In this document: one piece after another, positions 8,140-15,853 of the stretch
Numbering within the stretch: position 1 is the stretch's first letter
Layout of the letters: every line of letters starts with the position of its first letter
From: Candidatus Obscuribacter sp.
GTDB lineage: Bacteria > Cyanobacteriota > Vampirovibrionia > Obscuribacterales > Obscuribacteraceae
NCBI GenBank assembly: GCA_021772135.1
Contig: JADYXQ010000236.1
Span: 1-40,145, forward strand
Length of the DNA stretch: 40,145 nucleotides
Reading direction: 5' to 3'
Program-made: the position numbers and the translations under genes
Notes under the pieces: model-generated
What the model was told of the DNA's origin: nothing
Databases searched by the model: none
What the model saw: the letters and a program-made list of their open reading frames with translations, nothing else

Positions 8140-9100
8140 ATCTAATTTCGAGCTTGTAGTCTCTGAAGCCAAACCGAAAGCAGGCCAGGCTCTGGTTGAA
8201 AATTTATATCTGTCACTTGATCCTACCAATCGCATCTGGATGACCGATGTGGAGCAATATATGCCGCCGGTGGCAATCGGTGAAGTCATGCGTGGCCTGG
8301 GAATCGGCCGCGTGATGGAATCGAATAGTGACCTCTATAAAGTAGATCAACTGGTATCAGGGCCGATTGGTTGGCAAGATTATTGTTTAATCGATGGTCA
8401 AGAATCCTGGCCTTTTACTGTGCTTCCGGCTTTGGCGCCTGATGTGCCTCTGACTTTATTTATGGGGGCAGCCGGCATGACCGGTTTGACCGCTTACTTT
8501 GGCTTACTTGAAGTCGGCCAGGCTAAGGCCGGTCAAACTCTTCTGGTTTCAGCCGCTGCCGGAGCCACCGGATCAGTAGTAGGACAAATCGGCAAAATTA
8601 AAGGTATGCGGGTAGTCGGTATTGCTGGCGGTGCTGAAAAATGTCGCTTGCTCACTGAATATTTTGGCTTTGATGCGGCAGTTGATTACAAGGATGCCGA
8701 TTGGAAAAAACAGTTGGCTGATGCCACTCCTGACGGTGTAGACGTCAGTTTTGAAAACGTCGGCGGTGAGATTATGAATGCCGCCATTACCCGACTCAAC
8801 ATGCGGGCACGTATGGTGCTCTGTGGTTTGATTTCTTCATATAACGATGACAACGACGCCAATGCCAGAGCGAACCTGGTGCCATTCCTAATGAAGCGGG
8901 CCAGTTTGCAAGGTTTCATCGTCTCCGATTATTTCGCCAAATTTGCACCAGCCACAACTGATCTGGTCAGTTGGGTTCTGGCCGGCCAAATAAAAACCAA
9001 AGAGACTCTTGTGGATGGTCTTAAACAAGCTCCCGAGGCTCTTAATCAATTGTTTGACGGCAATAACGTCGGCAAACTGCTGGTAAAATTGAAATCTTGA
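8078..9100 (+). CDS. NADP-dependent oxidoreductase, zinc-independent MDR family (CurA/YncB-like)
   Basis: A 340-residue medium-chain dehydrogenase/reductase that would reduce alkenal or enone double bonds with NADPH, as in leukotriene B4 dehydrogenase, curcumin reductase and YncB. Family marks are NRQFLLKNRPQGRVSESNFELV, the segment LVENLYLSLDPTNRIWM, the nucleotide-binding AAAGATGSVVGQIGKIKG, and DVSFENVGGEIMNAA. The Cys/His ligands of zinc-dependent alcohol dehydrogenases are absent. The ATG (with a second ATG directly after) has GGAG upstream inside the MFS gene. The stop overlaps the next gene by TGATG. Substrate is unknown; the neighbouring transporter may handle a related compound. Confidence 0.9.
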   Translation: MMTVSNRQFLLKNRPQGRVSESNFELVVSEAKPKAGQALVENLYLSLDPTNRIWMTDVEQYMPPVAIGEVMRGLGIGRVMESNSDLYKVDQLVSGPIGWQDYCLIDGQESWPFTVLPALAPDVPLTLFMGAAGMTGLTAYFGLLEVGQAKAGQTLLVSAAAGATGSVVGQIGKIKGMRVVGIAGGAEKCRLLTEYFGFDAAVDYKDADWKKQLADATPDGVDVSFENVGGEIMNAAITRLNMRARMVLCGLISSYNDDNDANARANLVPFLMKRASLQGFIVSDYFAKFAPATTDLVSWVLAGQIKTKETLVDGLKQAPEALNQLFDGNNVGKLLVKLKS

Positions 9101-9747
9101 TGTCTCAAGCCAGTGATATTTTAGAATCAGTTATTGACAGTTATCGGCAACTCGAAACTTACTCCGATAGCGGTACGGTGGCTGTGCTCATTCAAGTGGG
9201 CGCAAAAAGTGTGGAGGCCGGTTGCTCATTTGCCACCACTTTTGAGCGTACAGATAAAAAAGAGAGTCGCTTTCGTTATCAATGGAACAGTTCAGGCATT
9301 CTGTCGCAGCTCCAAGATGACAATGAAGACAATATCAATGTCATTTGCAGCAATGACGAAGGCGTTTTCAAACGGTATCCCATAGAGGGATTAACCACCT
9401 GCCCGAGTCTGGCCATGGCGGTGGCTGATGCAACCGGTGTGTCATTTGGTGGTGTTTATTACATCTCGTCTTTGCTCCTAGAGCACATCGTGCCTGATAG
9501 TCACTGGTTCTTCCGCCGCTTGCAAAAAAATATTGAACTGGATGAGAGTGAAAAATCTGACTCTGATTTTTACTGCCTGACGGCCGGTACTAAAGGAGAG
9601 CCTGTGCGCCTGACGGTAAAGAAAGCCAATTTTAGTTTAAGCGAAATGATTGTGGAGCGGCCTTCTTCCACCGTTAAGTTCATCTGGCAGAGTAGTTTGT
9701 TCAATCCACCTTTAAATGCGCGAGTTTTTGACCAGTACCGCTTTTAA
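9100..9747 (+). CDS. Hypothetical protein, possibly LolA-fold (DUF2092-like)
   Basis: A 215-residue protein opening with ASDILESVIDSYRQLETYSDSGTVAV, which resembles the start of LolA/DUF2092-type proteins, where a helix is followed by beta strands forming an open barrel. Later alternating segments (FRYQWNSSGILSQL, LTVKKANFSLSEMIVERP) would fit beta strands. There is no signal peptide, unlike periplasmic LolA, so the comparison is tentative. The ATG overlaps the oxidoreductase stop (TGATG), making this the last gene of the 6416-9747 operon. Its own stop overlaps the stop of the convergent kinase gene at TTAA. Function is unknown. Confidence 0.55.
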   Translation: MSQASDILESVIDSYRQLETYSDSGTVAVLIQVGAKSVEAGCSFATTFERTDKKESRFRYQWNSSGILSQLQDDNEDNINVICSNDEGVFKRYPIEGLTTCPSLAMAVADATGVSFGGVYYISSLLLEHIVPDSHWFFRRLQKNIELDESEKSDSDFYCLTAGTKGEPVRLTVKKANFSLSEMIVERPSSTVKFIWQSSLFNPPLNARVFDQYRF

Positions 9748-12170
9748 CTGCGTCTGGCTTTAACCGTGTCATAAAGTTTCTTTGTTTGCACCGTGTCGGT
9801 GTCTTTGGCACCAAGAATCTGGGTGCGGATGCGCAAGCAATCTGCCAGCATTGGCTCTGCTTTGTCAAACTTTCTCATTTTTTGATAGAGCACACCAAGA
9901 CAAAATTCTGTGGTGGCAACAGAGGGATCATTTTTACTCATGGTTCTTTTTTGAATATCAAGGGCGCGCACCAGATAAGTTTCTGCTTTAGCAAAATTTC
10001 TCTGCACGAATGACAAAGTGCCCAGATATGTTAGAGTATCGGCTATAGCAGGGTTGTCTGGATTGAGACTCTTTTCTCTCAGTGCTAGAGCTTTTTCATA
10101 GTATCCGGTGGCCTTGCCGTATTGGCCCTGCAGCTGATAGGCCTGTCCGATAGCACTAAAAATATTGGCTTTGTTCAGCTCGTTCAAGCCTTGTGAATTG
10201 CTGGCAATAGTCTCGGCTTGAGCCAACAGGTCTGTTGCTTTTTTAAATTGCTTTTGCGCCAGGGCAAGATTGCCCATGTCTGCTAAAGTTTCGGCCACAG
10301 CGGCATGGTCGGCGCCTTTATATCCCTGTCTCAGTGCTAGCGCTTTATTAAAGAACTGCTGTGAAAGAGCATAGTTACCTTCAGCGCGATAAATTTTGCC
10401 CAGTTCGTTCATGGCTTCGGTGGCATCTAAAGCCGCTAGTTTTTTCTCGCTCTCGCGAATTTTGAGCACTTCTTGAAACTCTTTTTTAGCATCATCAATT
10501 TGCTGAGTTTCCATATAAGTGCGGCCCAGAGACATTCTTACTTCGGCTACCTTGTGTTCGTAATCGCCCGAAGCACGTGCTTGGTCAAAAGCGATTTTGA
10601 ATTTTTTCAAGGCTTCCGAATAGTCGCCGTGGTCAAAAGACGACTGCCCCTGACCGAGCACCACTGCGTAAGTAGCCTGGGCGACAGGTTCGCCTGTGGT
10701 CGAGGTAGGAACACTCTGATTTTTTGGCAGCAGAGTAATAATTGCGGCCGCACCAATAAGCAGAACACCAGCGGCGGAGGCCCAGATTACACCTTTGCGG
10801 CTGGCTTTAGGTGGTGGCTGAAACTGCGAAAAAGCAGAATTGTCGATATTATTCTGATTGATTCTGCTGTTACTTTGTTTGTTTAGCTGCGCTGGAGTGT
10901 CCTTGCCGACACTGGCAATTGTTTTAAGCACCGAACCTGGGGCTGAGCTCACTGCATCTTTCAGAGTCGAAGGTTCAAATGAAGAATCAGAAATAGAATC
11001 AGCATCGCTCGGTACTGGTCGACCAGGCACCGCAAATGGTGTCATAGCCACATTGCTCACTTGTGTTTGAGAATCGGCCAAAATCGGCTTTGCTAAACTG
11101 GCGTGCGGCTGTATTTGATTTATCTGGCTCGGTTGCGGCACATATGGCTTGACTGTGCCGGCCGGCATTGAAGAGCTGACCTCGCTGAGCATCGAAAGCT
11201 GGGTTGCCAGATCATCGCGCAAATCGCTCATATTTTCATAGCGGTCGTCTATCTCTTTGGCTATGGCCTTGAAGACAATTTTTTCCAGCCCCGGTGGAAG
11301 CATCAGCTCAGGCGCCACTTCATTAAAAGCAGCCGGCAGTGCGGTGGCATGCTTGTTGAAACACTCCATTGCTGAGGCTCCTGCCACAGCCGGTTTACCA
11401 GTCAGAGTGCGATACATGACACAACCTAGCGAATAAATGTCTGAGCGCGCATCGAGTGGTTTGCCCATACACTGCTCGGGACTCATATACATTGGGCTGC
11501 CGAAAACCTCACCGGTTTTAGTCAGCTCCTCATTATTAGCGTCCATCTCAGAGAGAATTTTAGCCATGCCGAAGTCAACAATTTGCACCACATCATGCTG
11601 TCCGTCGTAATCGACCATCATGATGTTGCCCGGCTTAAGGTCGCGGTGGATAACACCTTTCTGGTGTGCGTGCGATAAGGCGGCACAGGTCTGGACAAAA
11701 ATATTGAGGGAACGCCCCAGGGGCAAATAGCCCTGCGCCATAAGTTCGGCCGATAAATTGGTGCCTTCCAGCAGGTCCATGACCAGATAGGGCAAACCCT
11801 GGGGGGTGACGCCAAAGTCGTAAACTTTAAGAATATTTGGATGATTGAGATGGCTGGCGGCTTGAGCTTCTTGACGGAAGCGTTTTAAGGCCGTGGCGCT
11901 GGCGGCAAACTGAGGCAGCATCAGTTTGATGGCCACTAACCTTTTCATAAGGTTGTGTCTGGCTTTATAGACAAGGCCCATGCCACCGCTACCAAGCTTT
12001 TCGAGAATCTGATATTTCTCAGCTAGAGTGGTGCCGATTAAAGTGTCGACAATCAGCGGCGTGAGCAAAGTGTCATCATCTGGACAAATAATCATCTCAG
12101 GCGAAAATTCTTTGGCACACGAAAGGCAAACTTTCTTAGGCGGCAATTTAAGGGCGTCGACCTCGGTCAA
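9744..12170 (-). CDS. Transmembrane Ser/Thr protein kinase with N-terminal zinc ribbon and C-terminal TPRs
   Basis: An 808-residue Hanks-type kinase. An N-terminal CxxC plus Cys (C15, C18, C29 followed by Pro) suggests a small zinc ribbon. The kinase domain (about 53-315) has glycine loop LGSGGMGLVY (59-68), Lys82, HRDLKPGN (175-182), DFG (199-201) and SPEQ, all intact, so it should be active. A linker rich in Ser, Pro and Gln leads to a single membrane helix near 460-485 (VIWASAAGVLLIGAAAIITLL). At least six TPRs follow, in the YxxALxxFxxAL and YGKATGYYEKALALRE style, predicted outside the cytoplasm as a sensor or scaffold. The start is TTG with AGAGGA seven bases upstream. Length is typical of multi-domain bacterial kinases. 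Confidence 0.92.
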   Translation of the reverse strand: MTEVDALKLPPKKVCLSCAKEFSPEMIICPDDDTLLTPLIVDTLIGTTLAEKYQILEKLGSGGMGLVYKARHNLMKRLVAIKLMLPQFAASATALKRFRQEAQAASHLNHPNILKVYDFGVTPQGLPYLVMDLLEGTNLSAELMAQGYLPLGRSLNIFVQTCAALSHAHQKGVIHRDLKPGNIMMVDYDGQHDVVQIVDFGMAKILSEMDANNEELTKTGEVFGSPMYMSPEQCMGKPLDARSDIYSLGCVMYRTLTGKPAVAGASAMECFNKHATALPAAFNEVAPELMLPPGLEKIVFKAIAKEIDDRYENMSDLRDDLATQLSMLSEVSSSMPAGTVKPYVPQPSQINQIQPHASLAKPILADSQTQVSNVAMTPFAVPGRPVPSDADSISDSSFEPSTLKDAVSSAPGSVLKTIASVGKDTPAQLNKQSNSRINQNNIDNSAFSQFQPPPKASRKGVIWASAAGVLLIGAAAIITLLPKNQSVPTSTTGEPVAQATYAVVLGQGQSSFDHGDYSEALKKFKIAFDQARASGDYEHKVAEVRMSLGRTYMETQQIDDAKKEFQEVLKIRESEKKLAALDATEAMNELGKIYRAEGNYALSQQFFNKALALRQGYKGADHAAVAETLADMGNLALAQKQFKKATDLLAQAETIASNSQGLNELNKANIFSAIGQAYQLQGQYGKATGYYEKALALREKSLNPDNPAIADTLTYLGTLSFVQRNFAKAETYLVRALDIQKRTMSKNDPSVATTEFCLGVLYQKMRKFDKAEPMLADCLRIRTQILGAKDTDTVQTKKLYDTVKARRS

Positions 12171-12406
12171 TTAATTTCCTCTTTCGTAAGCGCTAATGAC
12201 ATCTGCGCGGGCCGGTAACATTCTAATTCAGATGACTCTAGCGAGCTTACTAAGTTTCAACTCTTTAAAACATCCTGTCATCTTTACCCCGTCGCACTTA
12301 GGTCGTTGTATGCTCTATTCCACGATTAGATCGATCTGGGGCTTTACGGCAGCCCTGGCTATATTGTCAACATCCGTTCATAGTATTGAAATAAAGTCGG
12401 TAAAAA

Positions 12407-13285
12407 ATGGCCAAGAAATCAGTATCTCAGCACCACGGTCGTCAGATCCGGACCAAGCAACCTAAAGGTCCGGTCCTCGAGCAAACTCCTCTGCCTGTTG
12501 CCAATCCGAGCCAGGACAAAGTTGTTTATGCTGTTTTCGCCACCATTTTTCTGGTGGGGATCGCCATAAACGCCGCGCTCTTCTATTTTGTCGGGCAAAA
12601 TCTTTATCAGTCTTACCTGGTTAAAAACTGGTTGATGGTGGCTTTATCTGCTGGCTTGATGGTCGCTTTGCTCTTTGGCGTGAGGGCGGCAGTGGCTGCA
12701 GCTTTTATTGTTTCGGCCACCGTAGCCAGCCGTACCGCCGCTTTCGGGGCGCAACAGCAAATTTGCCGTTGGGCACTTAAATATCGAGCTATTCTCCCTG
12801 ATCGCGCATCCTGGGCCAGCCAGGCCATTATTCAGCAGATAATGGCTAAAGAACAGTACGACGAAGTAATTGCATTCGGTAGCGAGCAATACGACGACAT
12901 CACCACCAAAAATCCTAAAGACCACAGTCTGGCAGTACTCTGCACTTATGTGGGCATGGCTTATCAAGCTCAAGGCGAAACTGCCAAATCAATCGAATGG
13001 AACGAAAAGTCAGTTGCTCAATTTGGCAAGTTTTTCGAGTCAATAAACAAATCAAAGTTTGCCAAAAAGATGGGCGGCGCAGGCGTAGTTGAAGCCATGA
13101 CCTTCAATTATTCGCAAGTGCTGGCAGCCCTCGGCAGCAGCTACCTGCAGCAGCAAAATTTCCGCAAAGCCAAAGAGCTTTTTAAACTTTCTCTCGAAAA
13201 TGCTAAAAAATCTCCTGAATCACCTGAACGTCGTCAGCTGATCAAGCAGGTAGAAGATGGTCTTGGTCGCCTTAAGCGCTGGTAG
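12407..13285 (+). CDS. Membrane-anchored TPR-like protein
   Basis: A 292-residue protein with a polar N-terminus (about 40 residues, rich in Lys and Gln), two hydrophobic segments (VVYAVFATIFLVGIAINAALFYF and LMVALSAGLMVALLFGV, with a further hydrophobic stretch to about residue 110) and a helical C-terminal half with TPR-like repeats such as LAVLCTYVGMAYQAQGETAKSIEWNEKSV and ALGSSYLQQQNFRKAKELFKLSLENAKK. It probably sits in the inner membrane and binds partners through the repeats. The ATG lacks a strong Shine-Dalgarno. It is divergent from the TPR kinase gene across about 235 bp and is followed seven bases later by a secreted protein gene, probably in one operon. No known family assigned. 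Confidence 0.75.
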   Translation: MAKKSVSQHHGRQIRTKQPKGPVLEQTPLPVANPSQDKVVYAVFATIFLVGIAINAALFYFVGQNLYQSYLVKNWLMVALSAGLMVALLFGVRAAVAAAFIVSATVASRTAAFGAQQQICRWALKYRAILPDRASWASQAIIQQIMAKEQYDEVIAFGSEQYDDITTKNPKDHSLAVLCTYVGMAYQAQGETAKSIEWNEKSVAQFGKFFESINKSKFAKKMGGAGVVEAMTFNYSQVLAALGSSYLQQQNFRKAKELFKLSLENAKKSPESPERRQLIKQVEDGLGRLKRW

Positions 13286-13292
13286 GACGAAG

Positions 13293-14159
13293 ATGAAAAA
13301 AGTACTTTTGCTATTGCTTGCATTGACAGGAATTGCTTGCTCCCCGGTGCAGGCTGAAACCTTACAACTGGGCATTGAGCATTCTGATTATTTGCCCACA
13401 GTCTCCAACAGCTATGTTCCTGGTTATTCGCACGGTGCTTACGCTCAACAAAATGCTGCACCACCATACCGTGGTGGCTATCAGGTGGACGCCAATCAAT
13501 TCAACCAGCAATCCAACCAGCAACACGCCGGCATCTATCAGCAGTCAGCGTCCATGGGCCCGCCTCAGGCAAAGAAACCAATCATAGAATGGTTTCAAAT
13601 TCCGAAAAGTATGGCCGGGAGCTGGACAAAAAAAGGTGATATCACCCTTGATGTCACTGATTTACGCACCGGCATTAAAAGACAAGTTGGTGCCTGGACC
13701 GATAATGAGATGGTGGTGCACATGGGGCACCAGCTGGACAAGGCCGGGAATGTCTGGCACGTCAACATTTTGCCTTCCGAGAAAGACAGCACGTCGAACG
13801 GTAAGCAAGTTCGTTTCATGACCGTGCAACAGGTATGCGAGCAATATACGCCAAGTAATCTTTCGACGCGTACTCATTATGTAATCACTGAAAGTTATGC
13901 AAATACCGGCCAGGTTGCCGACCAGTTTCAACAAGAATCTCTCAATCACTATTCGCTTCTCAGCGATGGCGAAATGCAAAATATGAGTTCTAACCGCGTG
14001 TTTACCTACGCCGGCCAGCCTATGCGTGACGGTACACTGCAAAGCAAGTTCATGAGAATTGGACCTTTTGCTGCACTAGATCAGATGAATGGTGTTGACC
14101 TGGCACAGTCGCTCACTCAATATCTGCTTTCAAAAGACATGGCCCAACTGGCGCAGTAG
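13293..14159 (+). CDS. Secreted protein of unknown function
   Basis: A 288-residue protein with a clear signal peptide: MKKVLLLLLALTGIACSPVQA, probably cut by signal peptidase I before ETLQLG. The Cys in GIAC is a poor lipobox. A low-complexity Gln/Asn/Tyr-rich region (about 30-85) precedes a folded part starting at IEWFQIPKSMAGSW, which contains several aromatic and beta-like segments (GNVWHVNILPSEKD, THYVITESYANTG). ATG 13293 is preferred over the upstream frame to 13257 because it starts the signal peptide directly and has GGA nearby. It follows the membrane TPR gene by seven bases and ends at a likely terminator. No family is recognised. Confidence 0.75.
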   Translation: MKKVLLLLLALTGIACSPVQAETLQLGIEHSDYLPTVSNSYVPGYSHGAYAQQNAAPPYRGGYQVDANQFNQQSNQQHAGIYQQSASMGPPQAKKPIIEWFQIPKSMAGSWTKKGDITLDVTDLRTGIKRQVGAWTDNEMVVHMGHQLDKAGNVWHVNILPSEKDSTSNGKQVRFMTVQQVCEQYTPSNLSTRTHYVITESYANTGQVADQFQQESLNHYSLLSDGEMQNMSSNRVFTYAGQPMRDGTLQSKFMRIGPFAALDQMNGVDLAQSLTQYLLSKDMAQLAQ

Positions 14160-14212
14160 AAATTTTGTACGCCTTAGCTTTGTCCGATAAAAGCAAAGAC
14201 GAAATTCTTTTT
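14158..14212 (+). terminator. Probable Rho-independent terminator of the 12407-14159 operon
   Basis: AGAAATTTTGT (14158-14168) pairs with ACGAAATTCT (14199-14208) with one bulge, enclosing a smaller CTTTG/CAAAG stem, and is followed by four more T. It begins at the stop codon. Confidence 0.5.
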
Positions 14213-14300
14213 ACGCTCTTGGAAAGCCGCTTCTGGCAAGAACATTGCTGTATTTGTGCTAAACGATGGTGCGAGCACTGACCGCAAATGGCACCAGTGA

Positions 14301-14416
14301 TGGTATATATTTTCTACAGAGGGGCCTCCCGCTAATTACCGCAAAGATATTGCCGTAAGGGTCGAACCCTCGCCAACTCTAAAAACCGCAGACCACAACA
14401 ACTCTAGAAAGACGTC
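14301..14416 (+). promoter_or_regulatory. Promoter and structured RNA leader in a 475-bp gene-poor interval
   Basis: TGGTATATA (14301-14309) fits an extended -10. About 10 bases later begins a stretch with two consecutive hairpins: TTAC-C-GCAA paired with TTGC-C-GTAA around an AGATA loop (14336-14358, with a symmetric C-C mismatch), and AGGGT/ACCCT around CGA (14358-14370, sharing the base at 14358). The heptamer AACTCTA then occurs twice. The region leads to a 42-residue ORF at 14417. It does not match any riboswitch class I know. The interval 14546-14634 shows nothing else. Confidence 0.35.
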
Positions 14417-14545
14417 ATGTTTTTACCTAAAGTGATCTTCCGTACTCTTGTAGTAGCCATGCTCGTTCTTGCGGCTCACAGTGTCATTATCGAGCCTGAT
14501 GAAGGTGTTAGCCTGCATCAAAGTCAACTGGCATCCAGTAGGTAA
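14417..14545 (+). CDS. Possible small hydrophobic protein (42 residues)
   Basis: An ATG ORF encodes MFLPKVIFRTLVVAMLVLAA followed by a polar tail (about 22 residues, ending SSR). The N-terminus has two basic residues followed by a hydrophobic run to about residue 25, like a signal peptide or single membrane helix. There is no good Shine-Dalgarno, and a random ORF of this size is not unlikely. It lies directly downstream of a structured leader and a plausible promoter, which is the main argument for expression. It could be a small membrane protein or a leader-encoded peptide. Function is unknown. Confidence 0.35.
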   Translation: MFLPKVIFRTLVVAMLVLAAHSVIIEPDEGVSLHQSQLASSR

Positions 14546-14634
14546 AAGCTACCTGCGTTTGTACAATTTGTGTGTAGAATAGTGGCACCGTCTCTGGTGA
14601 TTACATTCGACTTCGGCAAGAGGCTTAAAATTGA

Positions 14635-15225
14635 TTGAAAGAGTTGGATGTTCGCAGACTGCTCTATCGCACCGAAATAAAACGGGTGCTCGGTGATACG
14701 CCCAAAAGCCGAGTAGTTGATGAACTCAATCTCTTGCGCGGACTGGTGCGAGTTGATGTGGCTATTATCAACGACAGTCTGCACGGCTATGAAATCAAGT
14801 CGGCCTCAGATAATTTATTGCGTCTGCCCACACAGCAAGAGCACTACGGCAAAGTTTTTGAAAAAATGACTCTGGTTGCAGATGAGAGGCATGTAGATCA
14901 TGCCGTGAAAATTGTGCCCAGCTCCTGGGGATTGATTTCGGTGGGTGTGCGCGAAGGCAAACCATATGCCGAAGAGATATGGCCTGCTCGTCGTAGCAAT
15001 ACTTTAGACCCACTGGCGATGGCACAATTGTTGTGGCGTGAAGAAGCGCTTGAATTGATGGAGTATTTTGACTTGAGTTATGGCTTCGCCAGCAAGCCAA
15101 GAAAAATTCTCTGGCAAGTGATTGCCGACAATTTAACGGTGGAACAGTTGAAGGCTTTCGTGTGTTTTAAATTGCGCACTCGCAAAGGTTGGAAAAGAAA
15201 GAAACGCTGTCGCATTGTGCTCTGA
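14635..15225 (+). CDS. sce7726-like family protein, putative PD-(D/E)xK nuclease
   Basis: A 196-residue protein. Glu30, Asp41 in VRVDVAIIN and E53-I-K55 in GYEIKSASDNL form the E...D...ExK pattern of a restriction-endonuclease-like core; ExK followed by Ser-Ala/Asp and a Leu-Pro-xQ segment is what I recall of sce7726 proteins. The C-terminus is very basic (RTRKGWKRKKRCR), suitable for nucleic acid binding. The start is TTG at 14635 with AGAGG about 10 bases upstream; another in-frame TTG at 14644 is possible. No methyltransferase or toxin partner is nearby. It is convergent with the Rrf2 gene, stops five bases apart. Nuclease activity is inferred. Confidence 0.65.
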   Translation: MKELDVRRLLYRTEIKRVLGDTPKSRVVDELNLLRGLVRVDVAIINDSLHGYEIKSASDNLLRLPTQQEHYGKVFEKMTLVADERHVDHAVKIVPSSWGLISVGVREGKPYAEEIWPARRSNTLDPLAMAQLLWREEALELMEYFDLSYGFASKPRKILWQVIADNLTVEQLKAFVCFKLRTRKGWKRKKRCRIVL

Positions 15226-15230
15226 TTTGA

Positions 15231-15689
15231 TTATTTGCGCATGAGAGCGTTTGCTCGCCTTCTTTTTTTCTTCACTGTGCATAAGCCTGCTCGAGCAGGG
15301 GCATCAATCAACTCTTTGATGCTGGAACGGCTCAGTGTGCCCTCCACAAGTGCCAGGGCTTCGTCTATACATTTATGCAGCGAACATAGTGCACCACCAT
15401 GCTCAGGCAAACCCATGGGGCAAGATTTGATGCGTAGTATAGGATCGACAATTTCTACTATTTCTAAGATGGATAGTTCCGCCGGATCTACTGCCAGAGT
15501 AAAACCGCCACCGAGGCCACGCTGTGATGAAACCAGCCCAGCTCGACTGAGTGATTGCAATACCTTAGATAGATAAGCACTGGGTACTTTAGTGCCTTCG
15601 GCAATCTGTGCAGTTGTATGAGCTTGGCCATCACTCATAGCGAGAAAAACCACTGCTCTAAGTGCGTACTCGGTGGTTTGTGTAATCAA
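15231..15689 (-). CDS. Rrf2-family transcriptional regulator with three cysteines
   Basis: A 152-residue winged-helix repressor of the IscR/NsrR/CymR group. The N-terminus LITQTTEYALRAVVFLA and the wing QRGLGGGFTLAVDP are diagnostic; TTAQIAEGTKVPSAYLSKVLQSLSRAGLV is the recognition region. Cys90, Cys102 and Cys107 (C-x11-C-x4-C) match the Fe-S ligand spacing of the IscR/NsrR type, so it may sense redox, nitric oxide or cluster supply. The start is TTG at 15689 with GAGGGA upstream, which gives the usual family start; the longer frame to 15764 adds unrelated residues. The C-terminus is basic (KKKRRRANALMRK). It is divergent from the imuA-imuB-dnaE2 cassette, and a perfect palindrome lies 120 bp upstream. 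Confidence 0.9.
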   Translation of the reverse strand: MITQTTEYALRAVVFLAMSDGQAHTTAQIAEGTKVPSAYLSKVLQSLSRAGLVSSQRGLGGGFTLAVDPAELSILEIVEIVDPILRIKSCPMGLPEHGGALCSLHKCIDEALALVEGTLSRSSIKELIDAPARAGLCTVKKKRRRANALMRK

Positions 15690-15808
15690 AAGGAATCCCT
15701 CAGTTTTAAAGCGCTCTTTTGATGAGTGCCCAAAGGGATAGAGGCGGTAACTTAATTGAATCACATCTTTGCGGACTATCTTGTTGGACCATCCTGTATA
15801 CGCCTTGA

Positions 15809-15826
15809 TACATCTATATAGATGTA
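15809..15826. promoter_or_regulatory. Perfect 18-bp palindrome upstream of the Rrf2 gene
   Basis: TACATCTATATAGATGTA is identical to its reverse complement. On the reverse strand a TATACA hexamer (15800-15795) lies where a -10 would put the -35 inside the palindrome, so a protein bound here could repress the Rrf2 gene. AT-rich dyads of this kind are typical Rrf2-family operators; autoregulation is inferred. Confidence 0.55.
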
Positions 15827-15853
15827 CTTGCCATACAAGCTGAAAGAAAATGG

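Noticed and set aside
12196..12465. Plus-strand ORF of 89 residues with a hydrophobic middle
   Set aside because: It overlaps the start of the convincing TPR membrane protein in another frame, has no Shine-Dalgarno, and lies mostly in the divergent promoter region.
14357..14371. GGGTCGAACCC considered as a tRNA T-arm
   Set aside because: The loop is 3 bases, not the 7-base TTCRANY loop, and no acceptor, D or anticodon stems can be built around it.
14311..14416. GCAAAG segment considered as a c-di-GMP-I riboswitch
   Set aside because: Only the short GCAAAG matches; the required stems and the tetraloop and receptor are missing.
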